Part shown: in pieces, positions 46,765 to 56,322 of the stretch
Layout of the letters: each line of letters begins with the position of its first letter
Numbering within the stretch: position 1 is the first letter of the stretch
Origin: Reinekea forsetii
Lineage (GTDB): Bacteria > Pseudomonadota > Gammaproteobacteria > Pseudomonadales > Natronospirillaceae
DNA length: 64,000 bases
Direction: 5' to 3'
NCBI RefSeq assembly: GCF_002795845.1
Contig: NZ_CP011797.1
Coordinates: 1,449,501 to 1,513,500 of the forward strand
Position numbers and translations under genes: made by a program
The notes under the pieces: generated by a model
The model's input: only the letters and a program-made list of their open reading frames with translations
Told to the model about the DNA's origin: nothing
Database searches by the model: none

Positions 46765-47206
46765 ACCTTACCTCTATTCCAGTTTTGACCGTCGTCGGCA
46801 TCTTGGCGGTGATGGTGGCTCGAGCGTTTACCGAGCTACTCCTGCTGAGCGCGAATGGTGGCATAAAGCCTAAGGCTGAGGGCCCGTTAATGTAGGCTAT
46901 ATTAGCATATCAACCGGCAGTAGGTTGATCGGCGATAATCTCAGCGCTCGATTAATATCAGAGCCAATTGCCAGGGCGACAGTCACCCGCTAGTAGTCGG
47001 ATAGCCCCCGCTAGTGCGCGTCCGGATCAAAATACCTGATAATATGGCAATGCCGGCAAGGGTCTTACTTGTGAGGATCAAGAGCCGCGTAAATAATTTC
47101 TATTACCGGCTGCGGCTGAAGTCATGCTAGTCTGAGCTGAGCAGCCAAGAATGAAAGATTTTCTTTTATTGAGGCTAATTTTAATGCTAAAAAAAAGCAG
47201 GGGGTC
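46765..47206. other. Intergenic stretch before the AT-rich patch
   Basis: No gene was recognised. An inverted repeat AGCCGC/GCGGCT lies at 47083-47088 and 47112-47117. Base composition turns AT-rich toward 47100-47200, which begins the patch of small genes. Confidence 0.35.
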
Positions 47207-47431
47207 ATGGTTTTGAACGTAACGATTTTTGGCGAGTTGGTTTTTTATTCGATGTTTATAGTCGGAGCGCTAAGCTATTACTTAGGTAGGCGTAAAACTA
47301 GCAAGCCCAAATTAGCGGCCCTAGTTGGCGTACTGTTATGCATTACACCACCATTGAACCTCGCGTATCTGGTAGTGCTCAGCATAAAAAATGATATTGT
47401 TCTCGATTCCGAAACGGATAACGCTTCTTAA
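47207..47431 (+). CDS. Small membrane protein of unknown function
   Basis: A 74-residue protein with two hydrophobic segments (about residues 7-25 and 34-60) separated by a basic loop GRRKTSKPK. A GCAGGGGG stretch just upstream may act as the ribosome-binding site. No family was recognised. It starts an AT-rich patch and has no neighbours that suggest a role. Confidence 0.5.
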   Translation: MVLNVTIFGELVFYSMFIVGALSYYLGRRKTSKPKLAALVGVLLCITPPLNLAYLVVLSIKNDIVLDSETDNAS

Positions 47432-47518
47432 GTGGACCCTTGGGTACCAGTCGAGAGGATTTGGTCGCTGCACGAAAGGTTTGCTTTGGCAGCGTGCTAG
47501 CACTCGATTTCATGCTGG

Positions 47519-47962
47519 GTGATAGTTATTGCGCGAATTGAATCAGAAACCTGTACAAATTGCTCTATACACCTACCGCATGGAGTGCGACCTATAATTC
47601 AAATAGATCCTAAGGCCACAATCCTAATTGCGAGCCAAGCGCCTGGAAGAAAAGTGCATGAAACAGATATGCCCTTTGATGATGCAAGTGGAGCTCGTCT
47701 GCGAGCATGGAGGGGTAAACTATTAGACCAATTGCCTCAAGTGTAACTCATGCTTGTGATCGGGCAATATACCCAGTCTTATCATCTACCAGAAAATAAA
47801 CTGTCACTGACAGAGACGGTTAAATCATGGCAAGATTACTGGCCAAATATTTTACCTTTACCATATCCAAGTCCAAGACATAATTTAGAGTTAAAACGAA
47901 ACCCGCGGTTCAAATCCGAAATCATTCCTATCCTTCGAAAACGAATCAATGAATTATTGTAA
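47519..47962 (+). pseudogene. Decayed uracil-DNA-glycosylase-family gene
   Basis: Two open frames share one frame and are split by TAA at 47744-47746. The first encodes a Cys-rich start (ETCTNCSIHLPHG) and SQAPGRKVHETDMPFDDASG; the second encodes LVIGQYTQSYHL, SWQDYWPNILPLPYPSPRH and LKRNPRF. Together they follow the order of the small uracil-DNA-glycosylase-like family (about 195 residues). About 35 middle residues expected between RLRAW and the leucine-rich RGKLLDQLP, normally with a PMGFCYPG-type motif, are missing. A deletion plus a stop codon indicate a dead gene. Family recognition is from memory of conserved motifs. Confidence 0.7.
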
Positions 47963-48027
47963 AAAAACCAAACAAAATGATGCACTGGATAGGCCTGTCA
48001 GCGCAGCGTTATAGTTAAGAGTTAACA

Positions 48028-48600
48028 ATGAAGTCAGTCTTTATAATAGTGATTTTTATGATTGCAAGTTCGTTGTTTGGGCTTGAATTGAGTAACAACA
48101 AGTTAGGGCCATTAATTCTTGGTCCGGAACTTTTGATCTCTAAAGAGAAGTTGGCTTTACATTTTCCTGAATACGATGTGGTTCATGATATTCGATCTGG
48201 CGATTCTCCAGATTTTCACTTTCTGGGAGTCTACAAATTAGACGAGCTTATTTTTTACATCGTTTCCTATATTGATACAGAAGAAGCAGTGGCTGAATAC
48301 CCTATGCATCTATTGGTCGTTGTGTCACCTACGATAACTGATAAGTATGGCTTGAGAGTTGGTGACAGTTATCGCGATGTAGTTTTAAAGCGTTCTGATG
48401 AACTTATATTTGGCGCAGGACATCACACCAACAACTTAGGGGCCAATAGCATCTATTATGAATTTAGTCTTGAACCCAGTGGTTTTGATCAAGCAATCGA
48501 AATGCCTGATATGTCCCCAGAAAACGCGACAATTGGTGATCTGGTTGAACAAAACCCGAAGATAGAATCTATCTCATGGCCTTATCCATCATGGGATTAG
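48028..48600 (+). CDS. Exported hypothetical protein
   Basis: A 190-residue protein with a signal peptide (about 1-18). The body, including LGPLILGPELLISKEKLALHFPEY and LRVGDSYRDVVLKR, resembles periplasmic or lipoprotein families of DUF1131 style, but I cannot assign one. AT-rich relative to flanking genes. It is preceded by the decayed glycosylase gene and followed by the methyltransferase-like gene. Confidence 0.6.
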   Translation: MKSVFIIVIFMIASSLFGLELSNNKLGPLILGPELLISKEKLALHFPEYDVVHDIRSGDSPDFHFLGVYKLDELIFYIVSYIDTEEAVAEYPMHLLVVVSPTITDKYGLRVGDSYRDVVLKRSDELIFGAGHHTNNLGANSIYYEFSLEPSGFDQAIEMPDMSPENATIGDLVEQNPKIESISWPYPSWD

Positions 48601-48750
48601 CAATAACAAACAGCAGTATCGACCGTAAAACCCTAGCATGCCCAGTTAGGTCTAATCTTCAAGGTGGGTGGTACGGTAATCACTTACAAGCCGCCATCAA
48701 AGTACCATTTCTGTTAGCATAGTGGTTCAGTAAAAACGAGGCACTTGCCC

Positions 48751-49470
48751 ATGCGGCCAATGTTTGAACAGATAGACACCTGCGCCACACCCATTGGCCA
48801 AGTCACGCTGCGCCGCCGGCGCATTCCCGGCCTGACGGATGACGACATCTATGAAGTGAAACTCGGCGACGAGTTCCTGATGTCCAGCCTGTTTGTGAAA
48901 GCCGAAGAAGCGCTATCAGACCTTGGTCTGGCCGCCCTGGATGACCGGCCGGCCGATATCGTCGTTGGCGGTTTGGGTCTCGGTTACACCGCTGTGGCCG
49001 CGCTGAAGCATGAAAAAGTACGTGACATGCTGGTGGTGGAATTATTGGAACCGGTCATCGAATGGCACAAGAATGAGGATGTGCCTCTAGGGGCTATTCT
49101 GAATGCCGACCCGCGCAATCGCTACGTTCAAGGCAGCTTTTTCGACCTGGCCAAAGGTCAACCAACGGGCTTCGATCCGGATTATCCAGGTCGTGTTTTC
49201 GATGCCATTTTGCTCGACATCGACCATTCTCCCAGTGCCTTGCTCAACGCGGCCAATGCCTCCTTCTATCAAACCGATACTCTAACCGCGATGGCTAAGC
49301 AATTACGCGCACAGGGTGTGTTTGCACTCTGGTCAAATGAGCCTCCCGCGGATGACTTTACTGCAAAGCTGAAGACCGTTTTCGCCAGCGTAGAGACCCA
49401 CATCATCCGCTTCTATAACCCGTTCCAGAACAATGAAGCGACGGCAACCGTCTACGTTGCTGTGAAATAG
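48751..49470 (+). CDS. Spermidine-synthase-like methyltransferase-fold protein
   Basis: A 239-residue Rossmann-fold protein with the nucleotide-binding loop VVGGLGLGYTAVAAL and acidic VVELLEPVIEWH, followed by AILLDIDHSPSALL. This matches the polyamine-synthase-like group of SAM enzymes. The N-terminal beta domain of true spermidine synthases is short here, so the reaction is unclear. ACGAGG upstream supports the ATG at 48751 over a TTG at 48745. A terminator follows. Confidence 0.72.
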   Translation: MRPMFEQIDTCATPIGQVTLRRRRIPGLTDDDIYEVKLGDEFLMSSLFVKAEEALSDLGLAALDDRPADIVVGGLGLGYTAVAALKHEKVRDMLVVELLEPVIEWHKNEDVPLGAILNADPRNRYVQGSFFDLAKGQPTGFDPDYPGRVFDAILLDIDHSPSALLNAANASFYQTDTLTAMAKQLRAQGVFALWSNEPPADDFTAKLKTVFASVETHIIRFYNPFQNNEATATVYVAVK

Positions 49471-49473
49471 AAC

Positions 49474-49500
49474 CATAGGGGTGACCCCTATGATTTCTTT
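49474..49500 (+). terminator. Terminator after the methyltransferase-like gene
   Basis: CATAGGGG (49474-49481) and CCCCTATG (49485-49492) form an 8-bp stem with a three-base loop, followed by a T-rich tail. Confidence 0.85.
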
Positions 49501-49691
49501 GTTTTGAAGAACAATCGCAGCTTATTGAAAAACCGGATGGAATCTGCACTCATAGCGCATCGGATTTCTGGGGCAAAGGCTACGCTACTGTGGCTCTAGA
49601 GGGCGTTGTTTTATCTTGCTACGACATCTCGTGCAGTAGGTTACTCGAGACAGCCGATGTTATTCAATCAGGTGAACCCAGAACGGCAAGC

Positions 49692-49718
49692 AAAAAAATA
49701 CCGCCATCAGGCGGTATT
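49692..49718 (-). terminator. Terminator of the liv operon
   Basis: AATACCGCC (49697-49705) and GGCGGTATT (49710-49718) form a 9-bp stem; read on the minus strand it is followed by a run of T to 49692. It lies just past the livM stop. Confidence 0.9.
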
Positions 49719-49740
49719 GTTGGTTTAGACAGTCCGGCCC

Positions 49741-51009
49741 CTAGGAGTGTTGTTTCACCCGTTCCGGAATCAAGCCTTTCGGCGCATAACGCAGCACCAG
49801 GGTAATGGTCAGGCCGATCACAAAGACCCGTGCCTGCAGTGCCCGACTGTCCAAGTCGGATGGGGCCTGCCAGTCAAACCAATGTTCGCCCACCTGGCGC
49901 ACCACATCAAATACGAACAATGCGACAGGCTCTGACATGGTCCAGATAATATAGACCAAGATCGCACCGAATAGAGTGCCCAAGTTGTTGCCGGCGCCAC
50001 CCAAAATCACCATCACCCAAATTAGGAAGGTATGGTTCAATGGGATAAAGCCTGATGGGTCGAAGATGCCATTAAAGCTGGTCAGCGCGGCGCCACCGAG
50101 GCCCATCAAGAAGGAGCCTAGGATAAACACCTCCAGACGCCGGCGATTGACATCCTTGCCCATAGCCAGGGCTGAGACTTCATTGTCGCGTATCGCACGC
50201 AACATGCGGCCCCAAGGCGCGTTGTAGGCCCGGTTGAGCAGGAAGAAGATGATCGCGATCAGCAAGGCGGTTATCGATAGATAGGCCGCACGTGCCAGTT
50301 CAAAGCCGATTTCGGCAGGGCCGGGTGTCATCCAGGGCAGGGGGGATACGGTGAGGGTGCCGTGGGTGAGCCAATCGGCGTTTTTCAGAAAGGCCTTAAT
50401 GATCTCGGCGATGCCCAGCGTGGCAATGGCCAGGTAATCGCTGCGCAAGCCTAAGCAGATATGGCCGACAAAGTACGCAATGGCACCGGCGACCAGGCCA
50501 CCGACCAACCAGCCGAGCCACACCGGCAAGCCGAAGCCGCCGATAAAGCCCATTTCACTTTCAATGGCATTGGCGACCGGATCGAGCGAATACATAAAGA
50601 GAATATAGACTACGGCGATCAGCATGATAGTGATAATGCGCTGCCACTTAACCGTCACCCCGAAGCGGGTCAGCTTCAGGGAGCCCCAAATCAGCGCGAT
50701 ACCGATCAGTAATTTAAGGAACACGGCGCCTAGGTCGGCAGGCAGCGCCGAGTCCCAGAATTCAGCATTGACCGGATAACTGAACAGCGTGGTGATAAAG
50801 CCGCCCATGGCGATAAAGCCCAGAATACCGGCGTTAAACAGACCGGCATAGCCCCACTGAATGGTCAGGCCCAGGGCGATAATGGCGTAGCACGACGCCT
50901 CGACCAACATGCGGGTGCCGTATGCGGCGCCCATCACGTTCATGATTAGGATAATAAAGCCCAACAGGCCGGTAAAGAGAATGAGCTCTTTTTTAAAGGT
51001 TCGCATCAC
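49741..51009 (-). CDS. livM: Branched-chain amino-acid ABC permease LivM-type
   Basis: A 422-residue inner-membrane protein with about ten helices. GLFNAGILGFIAMGGF, GLRSDYLAIATLGIAEI and NEVSALAMGKDVNRRRLEVFILGS are LivM hallmarks. It overlaps livH by four bases. Longer than some LivM because of an insert between early helices. Confidence 0.88.
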   Translation of the reverse strand: MMRTFKKELILFTGLLGFIILIMNVMGAAYGTRMLVEASCYAIIALGLTIQWGYAGLFNAGILGFIAMGGFITTLFSYPVNAEFWDSALPADLGAVFLKLLIGIALIWGSLKLTRFGVTVKWQRIITIMLIAVVYILFMYSLDPVANAIESEMGFIGGFGLPVWLGWLVGGLVAGAIAYFVGHICLGLRSDYLAIATLGIAEIIKAFLKNADWLTHGTLTVSPLPWMTPGPAEIGFELARAAYLSITALLIAIIFFLLNRAYNAPWGRMLRAIRDNEVSALAMGKDVNRRRLEVFILGSFLMGLGGAALTSFNGIFDPSGFIPLNHTFLIWVMVILGGAGNNLGTLFGAILVYIIWTMSEPVALFVFDVVRQVGEHWFDWQAPSDLDSRALQARVFVIGLTITLVLRYAPKGLIPERVKQHS

Positions 51010-52004
51010 AGGACCTTCCCCTTCAAAATGCCGGTCGGTTTTAACACCAGAATGGCGATAAGAATAAAGAACGGTACGGTAATCTTATATTCGGTTGGCA
51101 CTAAGGCCATATTGGCTGGTAGATCCCAAGCCATGACCTCGGCCAACGGCCGCAGCAGGATCGACCAATTAAAGACGGCCAGTGTTTCTGAGAAACCGAC
51201 AACAAAGCCCCCGAGAATAGCGCCATAGGGATGTCCGACACCGCCCACAATGGCCGCGGCAAAGATCGGTAACAGGATAGAAAAGCTGAGATCGGGCTTG
51301 AGGCTGACATCCAGGGCCAACAGGGTGCCTGCTGCCGTCGCCAGCGAACCGGCGATAACCCAGGTGACTATGACCACTAGGTTGACGTTGATGCCGGAAA
51401 TGCGTGCCAAATCGGCGTTATCGGACATCGCGCGCATCGCCTTGCCGAGCCGCGAGCGGGTCAGAAAAAGATGCAGCGAGACCACCGCGACAATCAAAAA
51501 CAAAAACAGCAGAATCTGCGGTTCGGTGATGACGATGTTTTTCGAGGCCAAGTCCCACGGCAGATCGAGACGAAAGATCTCCTTACGGTCATCGATAAAC
51601 ATATTGCGCGAGGTGGTGCCGAAGAATAACCGCAACACACCTTGCAGCATCAGGGTTACGCCGATCGACGCCATGACCAAGACAATGGGTTTAACATTGT
51701 GGTTTCGTAATGGCTTGTAAAAGGCCTTGTCGATGCCGACGGCTAGGAGACTGGTGATCACCATGGCAATGGGCAGCATGAGAAAGGCCGTCGGGATGCC
51801 GATTGCCATGCCAGCCTGAGGGAATAGGGCCGTCAGGGCAAAGGTAATAAAGGCCCCAGTGGTCATCAGATCGCCGTGGGCAAAGTGGGCAAAGCGCAAA
51901 ATGCTGAAGATCAGCGTAATACCAATAGCACCCATGGCGTAGATGGAGCCGATAACGGCGCCAGAAATAAGCACCTTGTTAAGAAAGAAAATCAGTTCGT
52001 TCAC
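51006..52004 (-). CDS. livH: Branched-chain amino-acid ABC permease LivH-type
   Basis: A 332-residue inner-membrane protein with about eight helices. FAHGDLMTTGAFITF and the coupling segment KAMRAMSDNADLARISGINV are typical LivH patterns. It lies 16 bases after livF and is coupled to livM. It forms the channel with livM. Confidence 0.88.
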   Translation of the reverse strand: MNELIFFLNKVLISGAVIGSIYAMGAIGITLIFSILRFAHFAHGDLMTTGAFITFALTALFPQAGMAIGIPTAFLMLPIAMVITSLLAVGIDKAFYKPLRNHNVKPIVLVMASIGVTLMLQGVLRLFFGTTSRNMFIDDRKEIFRLDLPWDLASKNIVITEPQILLFLFLIVAVVSLHLFLTRSRLGKAMRAMSDNADLARISGINVNLVVIVTWVIAGSLATAAGTLLALDVSLKPDLSFSILLPIFAAAIVGGVGHPYGAILGGFVVGFSETLAVFNWSILLRPLAEVMAWDLPANMALVPTEYKITVPFFILIAILVLKPTGILKGKVL

Positions 52005-52020
52005 GTTATTACTCCGTCCG

Positions 52021-52725
52021 TTAGCCGCCGAGAAAACTTTTCGCGACTTCTGGATCGTTAAGCAGATTTTCGCCGGTGTCGGTAAAACGATTACGACCGG
52101 CCGCTAATACAAAGCCCTTATGGGCGATGCGCAGTGCTTGTTTGGCATTCTGTTCGACCATTAGAATCCCCACCCCTTCACGGTTGATGGTGACAATACG
52201 CTCGAAGATCTCATTCATATAAAGCGGCGATAGACCGGCGGTGGGCTCATCTAACAGCAACACCTTGGGTTCGATCATCAACGCGCGACCCATAGCGACC
52301 ATCTGGCGCTGTCCGCCCGACAGTTCGCCGGCCGGTTGGTAACGTTTGTCTTTTAGATCGGGGAAATAGTGATAGACCGAATCGAGAGTGCGTTGGAAAT
52401 TGTCCCGCCGCAGAAAGGCGCCCATTTCCAGGTTTTCCTGGACGGTCAAGCTGACGAAGACATTTTTCTCCTGCGGTACAAAGGCCATACCCATCTTCAC
52501 GAGTAAGTTCGGATCGGCATTGGTGATGTCTTCACCGAGCAGTTCGATGCTGCCTTCACTGACGTGCAAAAGGCCAAAGATGGCTTTCAACGACGTTGAT
52601 TTACCGGCACCGTTGGCGCCAATGATTACCCCGATCTCGCCGGCCTCGATCGCCATATCGATGCCGTTCAAGATATTCATACCGCCATAGCCGGCATGAA
52701 TGTTTTTGGTTGCTAGAATTGCCAT
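52021..52725 (-). CDS. livF: Branched-chain amino-acid ABC ATPase LivF-type
   Basis: A 234-residue ATPase. Walker A IIGANGAGKST, signature LSGGQRQM and Walker B VLLLDEPTAGLSP are present. The EPTAGLSP ending is characteristic of LivF. It follows livG by 15 bases. Confidence 0.9.
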   Translation of the reverse strand: MAILATKNIHAGYGGMNILNGIDMAIEAGEIGVIIGANGAGKSTSLKAIFGLLHVSEGSIELLGEDITNADPNLLVKMGMAFVPQEKNVFVSLTVQENLEMGAFLRRDNFQRTLDSVYHYFPDLKDKRYQPAGELSGGQRQMVAMGRALMIEPKVLLLDEPTAGLSPLYMNEIFERIVTINREGVGILMVEQNAKQALRIAHKGFVLAAGRNRFTDTGENLLNDPEVAKSFLGG

Positions 52726-52740
52726 TATCTCTCCAACAGC

Positions 52741-53511
52741 CTAGGCCGCGTCACTGCCAAAGTAGGCTTCGATTACCTTGGGATTATTTTGAATGTCGGT
52801 GATCGAACCCTCGACCATTACGCTGCCCTGAGCCAACACAATAACCGGGTCGCAGAGCTTGGCGATCATATCCATATCGTGTTCGATGACTAGGAAGGTC
52901 ACGCCCAAATCGCGATTCATGCGCAATATATTGTCGGTCAGATCCTTCAGCAGGGTGCGGTTTACGCCAGCGGCGACCTCATCGAGTAAGACCACCTTGG
53001 CCTCAGTCATCATGGTGCGGCCGAGCTCGAGCAGCTTTTTTTGGCCACCGGATAGGTTACCCGCCAACTCGTTCTTAATATGGCCGAGGCCAAGATAGTC
53101 GATGACCTGCAAGGCTTTTTGGCGAATCGCCGCTTCTTCCTGGTGCACTCGGGCAGGCTGGAACCAGGTCGTAAACAGCTGTTCACCGGCCTGTTTGGCG
53201 GGCACCATCATCAGGTTTTCCACGGCGGACATCTGGCCAAATTCGTGTGCAATTTGAAAGGTGCGCAACAGACCCTTATCAAATAGCTGATTGGCGGGTA
53301 GATTGGTCACCGCCTCGCCGTCGAGAATGATCTCGCCGCGGTCGAGCGGGAAGGTACCGGCGATGATATTAAATATTGTCGACTTACCGGCGCCATTGGG
53401 GCCAATCATGCCGGTTATGGAACCCTTTTCAACATTAAAACTGCAGTCATTAATGACTTTCAGGTGGCCGAATGATTTTTCGACCCCCCGTACTTCGATC
53501 ATAACGGACAT
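52741..53511 (-). CDS. livG: Branched-chain amino-acid ABC ATPase LivG-type
   Basis: A 256-residue ATPase with Walker A MIGPNGAGKST, signature LSGGQKKL and Walker B VVLLDEVAAGVN. The C-terminal tail fits LivG. Val-Ala-Ala replaces the common EPAAGLN, a minor change. GGAG at good spacing supports the ATG at 53511. It is first in the operon; no binding protein gene accompanies it. Confidence 0.88.
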   Translation of the reverse strand: MSVMIEVRGVEKSFGHLKVINDCSFNVEKGSITGMIGPNGAGKSTIFNIIAGTFPLDRGEIILDGEAVTNLPANQLFDKGLLRTFQIAHEFGQMSAVENLMMVPAKQAGEQLFTTWFQPARVHQEEAAIRQKALQVIDYLGLGHIKNELAGNLSGGQKKLLELGRTMMTEAKVVLLDEVAAGVNRTLLKDLTDNILRMNRDLGVTFLVIEHDMDMIAKLCDPVIVLAQGSVMVEGSITDIQNNPKVIEAYFGSDAA

Positions 53512-53586
53512 TAAATTCTCCACGGGCAACCCGATAATCGGTCGCTGGGGGTGGTATCGGCCTGCTTCTGAGCCTGGGGCTCGAGC

Positions 53587-53605
53587 AGCGTTTTTTTAAA
53601 ACGCT
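53587..53605. promoter_or_regulatory. Palindrome between lnt and livG
   Basis: AGCGTTTT and AAAACGCT form an 8-bp inverted repeat around TTT, 76 bases upstream of the livG start. It could be an operator for liv or the end of the lnt transcript. No T run follows on the minus strand. Confidence 0.4.
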
Positions 53606-53747
53606 TGCCGCATGCGCTCGGGGATAGTCCAAGCGGGCTAGGCAAAGCGATTTTTTATAACTGCGCAGTGTACCGTCTCTTGTGGCGAAGATCAGCCAAA
53701 TCACCGCGAATATACAGCGATTGGGTGTTTTTCTATAAGCTTGATGG

Positions 53748-55274
53748 CTAATCCGCAGCCAGTGGGCGATTTTTACGACGTGCCATCAGAGAAAGGACTA
53801 TTAACAGGCTCAGGCAAAGCCAAGGAATAAAGGCCGATGGTAGGCGTTGGAAGGGTGTTAAGCCGGTGCGCAGGGTCAGTTCGCCGGTCAGTTTGGCGGC
53901 GACAAACTGCTCGCTGTGCTGCAAAACTCGACCGTCGGCATCGATCAGGGCGGATACGCCATTCTGGGTTGCCCGCAGCAGGTCGCGGCCGTTCTCAATG
54001 GCGCGCATCCGGGTGATTTGCAGATGCTGATGGGGCGCAATAGAGTCGCCAAACCAGGCGTCGTTACTGATCACGGCGATTAGGTCACTGTCTCGGGCGA
54101 GCCTGCGCACCAGGTCGGGGTAGGTCGCCTCATAGCAGATCACCGGAGCGATAAAGTAGGGCTGTCCGTTCAGTTCGGCTCGAATGGGCCTTTGCGGTTG
54201 CGCTGCCGGGTACATGACCGAGGTCGGTAAATCGAAAAAAGCGATGGTGCCGCGCAGGTACTTCTCCAACGGCAGGTACTCACCGAAAGGCACCAGATGC
54301 TGCTTGCGGTATTCACCCGAGGCCATGCCATAGCCCAGTATTGCATTGTAATAACGGCCCGCGTCTAGGGTGACGACACCGGTGAGCAGCGCCATATCGC
54401 GTTCGGTTCCGAGCCGCTGAAGGTCGGCCATGTAGGTCGGTATCTGTTCCGGGCGCAGTGTCATCGCCGCCTCCGGCCAGAGCATCAGATCGATATCCGG
54501 AAGGTCGCGTAAAACCTGCGAGTAGAAATCCAGCGTCGGTTGCTGTTGTGCCGAGGTCCACTTGCGGCGCTGATCGACATTGCTCTGTATGGCCGCCACC
54601 TTAAGAGTGCCGGTGGCTTGGGTCCAATCACTGGCCGGCTGAACCAGGCCGACCAGCGTGCTCAGCCCGAGCAAGCCGACCACCGAGAGCGCCGTAATCT
54701 GAGCGCTGCGGCGCTGTTGACGCTGCAGGCGGTAACCAACCCTCAGCATGCCAGCACTAATCACCGCCACCATGAGGCTCAAACCGTAAACGCCAAACAG
54801 AGCGGCATTCTGTGCCATCGGCGTGTCGGACAGGGCATAACCGGCAAAAAGCCAAGGCATGCCGGTAAAGAGCCATTCGCGCACCCACTCATTGACCACC
54901 CACCAGAGCGGGGCGATCAGCATTAGGGCCAGCGGCAGGCGGCGCAAAAATCGTTGAAAGAACCAGAGCTGAAACAGGGGTAGCAGAGCCAGGGCCAGAC
55001 AAAAGCCGGCAGTTAAGAGCACCCCCAGCCAAATCGGGGTGTCGACCGTCTGCATGCTGCTGTAAATCCAGGACACGCCCAGACCGTATTGGCTGACACC
55101 AAAGAGCCACCCTAACCACAGGGCTTGACGGGCACTGGCGGCGCGGAAGCTCAACCAAAAGAAGCCGGCCACGCCAACGAAAATCAGCGGCCAAAAATTA
55201 AAGGGTGCTAGGGCCAATGGAATACAAAGACCGGACAACAGAGCAACTAGGGCCAACCACTTCGAGCTTTGCAT
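53748..55274 (-). CDS. lnt: Apolipoprotein N-acyltransferase
   Basis: A 508-residue inner-membrane enzyme adding the third acyl chain to lipoproteins. About six N-terminal helices precede the nitrilase-like domain. The triad is visible: Glu in LWPEAAM, Lys in KQHLVPFGEYLPL, Cys in VICYEATYPDLV. Full length. It lies alone on the minus strand. Confidence 0.93.
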   Translation of the reverse strand: MQSSKWLALVALLSGLCIPLALAPFNFWPLIFVGVAGFFWLSFRAASARQALWLGWLFGVSQYGLGVSWIYSSMQTVDTPIWLGVLLTAGFCLALALLPLFQLWFFQRFLRRLPLALMLIAPLWWVVNEWVREWLFTGMPWLFAGYALSDTPMAQNAALFGVYGLSLMVAVISAGMLRVGYRLQRQQRRSAQITALSVVGLLGLSTLVGLVQPASDWTQATGTLKVAAIQSNVDQRRKWTSAQQQPTLDFYSQVLRDLPDIDLMLWPEAAMTLRPEQIPTYMADLQRLGTERDMALLTGVVTLDAGRYYNAILGYGMASGEYRKQHLVPFGEYLPLEKYLRGTIAFFDLPTSVMYPAAQPQRPIRAELNGQPYFIAPVICYEATYPDLVRRLARDSDLIAVISNDAWFGDSIAPHQHLQITRMRAIENGRDLLRATQNGVSALIDADGRVLQHSEQFVAAKLTGELTLRTGLTPFQRLPSAFIPWLCLSLLIVLSLMARRKNRPLAAD

Positions 55275-55510
55275 AACAATCTGAATTCCGCGGGTAAACT
55301 GCCAGCACTGTACAGGGGATTTGGCCTTTGGCCAACAGATCGCGCTCGGCAGGGACGGGCCCTTTAGCCCTTTGGCGGAGCCCGATCGAATCTGTTTAAT
55401 GGCGATCCGAGCGGCTTGGCTATTTCGTTAAGGGCGACTTTGTCACTATACTGCCACGGTAGCAGCACGTTTTGCCGATACCTGGCTTGTTGTAGCCTTA
55501 GGAGTTTCTT

Positions 55511-56227
55511 ATGTCAGTCGATGAACACCCAGCTTTGGACGCCAGCTTAGACCCTTCAGATCCGCAATCAGACCCGCAATCACCGCAGACAGATAGCGCC
55601 GAAGCGGCCATGCTGACCCCCTTGGAGGCGCGAATTCTGGGCGCTTTGATGGAAAAGCAACTGACCACTCCCGACCTCTACCCCTTGAGCCTGAACAGCC
55701 TGGTCCTAGCCTGTAACCAAAAAACCAGCCGGGAACCGCTGATGAAGCTGGAAAATGGCGCGGTGCAGCGCTGTTTGTATCAGTTACAGGACAAAAACCT
55801 GATCGAATTCGATTACGGCGCCCGGGCCGATAAGTATAAGCAGCTGTTCACCCGAGTCTTGCACCTAGACCCCGGCGAGCACGCGCTGTTCTGTCTGTTG
55901 CTGTTGCGCGGTCCGCAAACACTGAATGAACTGCTCAGTCGCAGTCGCCGCCTCTATGAGTTTGCCGGCGAGACCGAACTGACCGAGCTGCTCGAAGGCC
56001 ATCTAACTAAGCTCAAACCAATGCTCTTGCGCATCGCGCCACAGGCCGGGCAACGTGAAGAGCGCTATAGCCATCTGCTTTGCGGTCAACCGGATCTCAG
56101 TCAATTCCAGAATGAGGCGACCCAGGGTGGCGCAGACAGTAGTAGTCTTAAAGCCCGAGTCGAGGTGCTGGAACAGCAAGTCGCTTGGTTGATGGCACAG
56201 TTGCCGGCGCAGTCTGATAGCGATTAA
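55511..56227 (+). CDS. yceH: YceH family protein (DUF480)
   Basis: A 238-residue protein. The core EARILGALMEKQLTTPDLYPLSLNSLVLACNQKTSREP identifies the YceH (UPF0502/DUF480) family with two winged-helix domains. An acidic Ser/Asp-rich N-terminal tail of about 30 residues and a C-terminal coiled-coil stretch are extra. Function is unknown. AGGAG precedes the ATG. The repeat-rich islet starts just downstream. Confidence 0.9.
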   Translation: MSVDEHPALDASLDPSDPQSDPQSPQTDSAEAAMLTPLEARILGALMEKQLTTPDLYPLSLNSLVLACNQKTSREPLMKLENGAVQRCLYQLQDKNLIEFDYGARADKYKQLFTRVLHLDPGEHALFCLLLLRGPQTLNELLSRSRRLYEFAGETELTELLEGHLTKLKPMLLRIAPQAGQREERYSHLLCGQPDLSQFQNEATQGGADSSSLKARVEVLEQQVAWLMAQLPAQSDSD

Positions 56228-56274
56228 CCCAAGATGGGTGGGTCGTGACGAAAAGGGTGGTTGCTTAGTTTGGC

Positions 56275-56304
56275 TGTAATCCCCCAGTTTTTAATCTCAG
56301 CTAA
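56275..56304. repeat. Left 30-bp inverted repeat
   Basis: It begins TGTAATCCCCC and ends TTTTTAATCTCAGCTAA, and matches 60365-60394 in reverse complement at 28 of 30 positions. The outer dinucleotide is TG, as in IS3- and Mu-type ends. It lies 18 bases beyond the end of the minus-strand frame 56323-56631. Confidence 0.85.
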
Positions 56305-56322
56305 CAATAGAGCGGTTATTAA

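Noticed and set aside
47963-48027. Integron attC-like stretch ending GCGTTATAG
   Set aside because: No matching left core site or paired arms were found, and no integrase is in the window.
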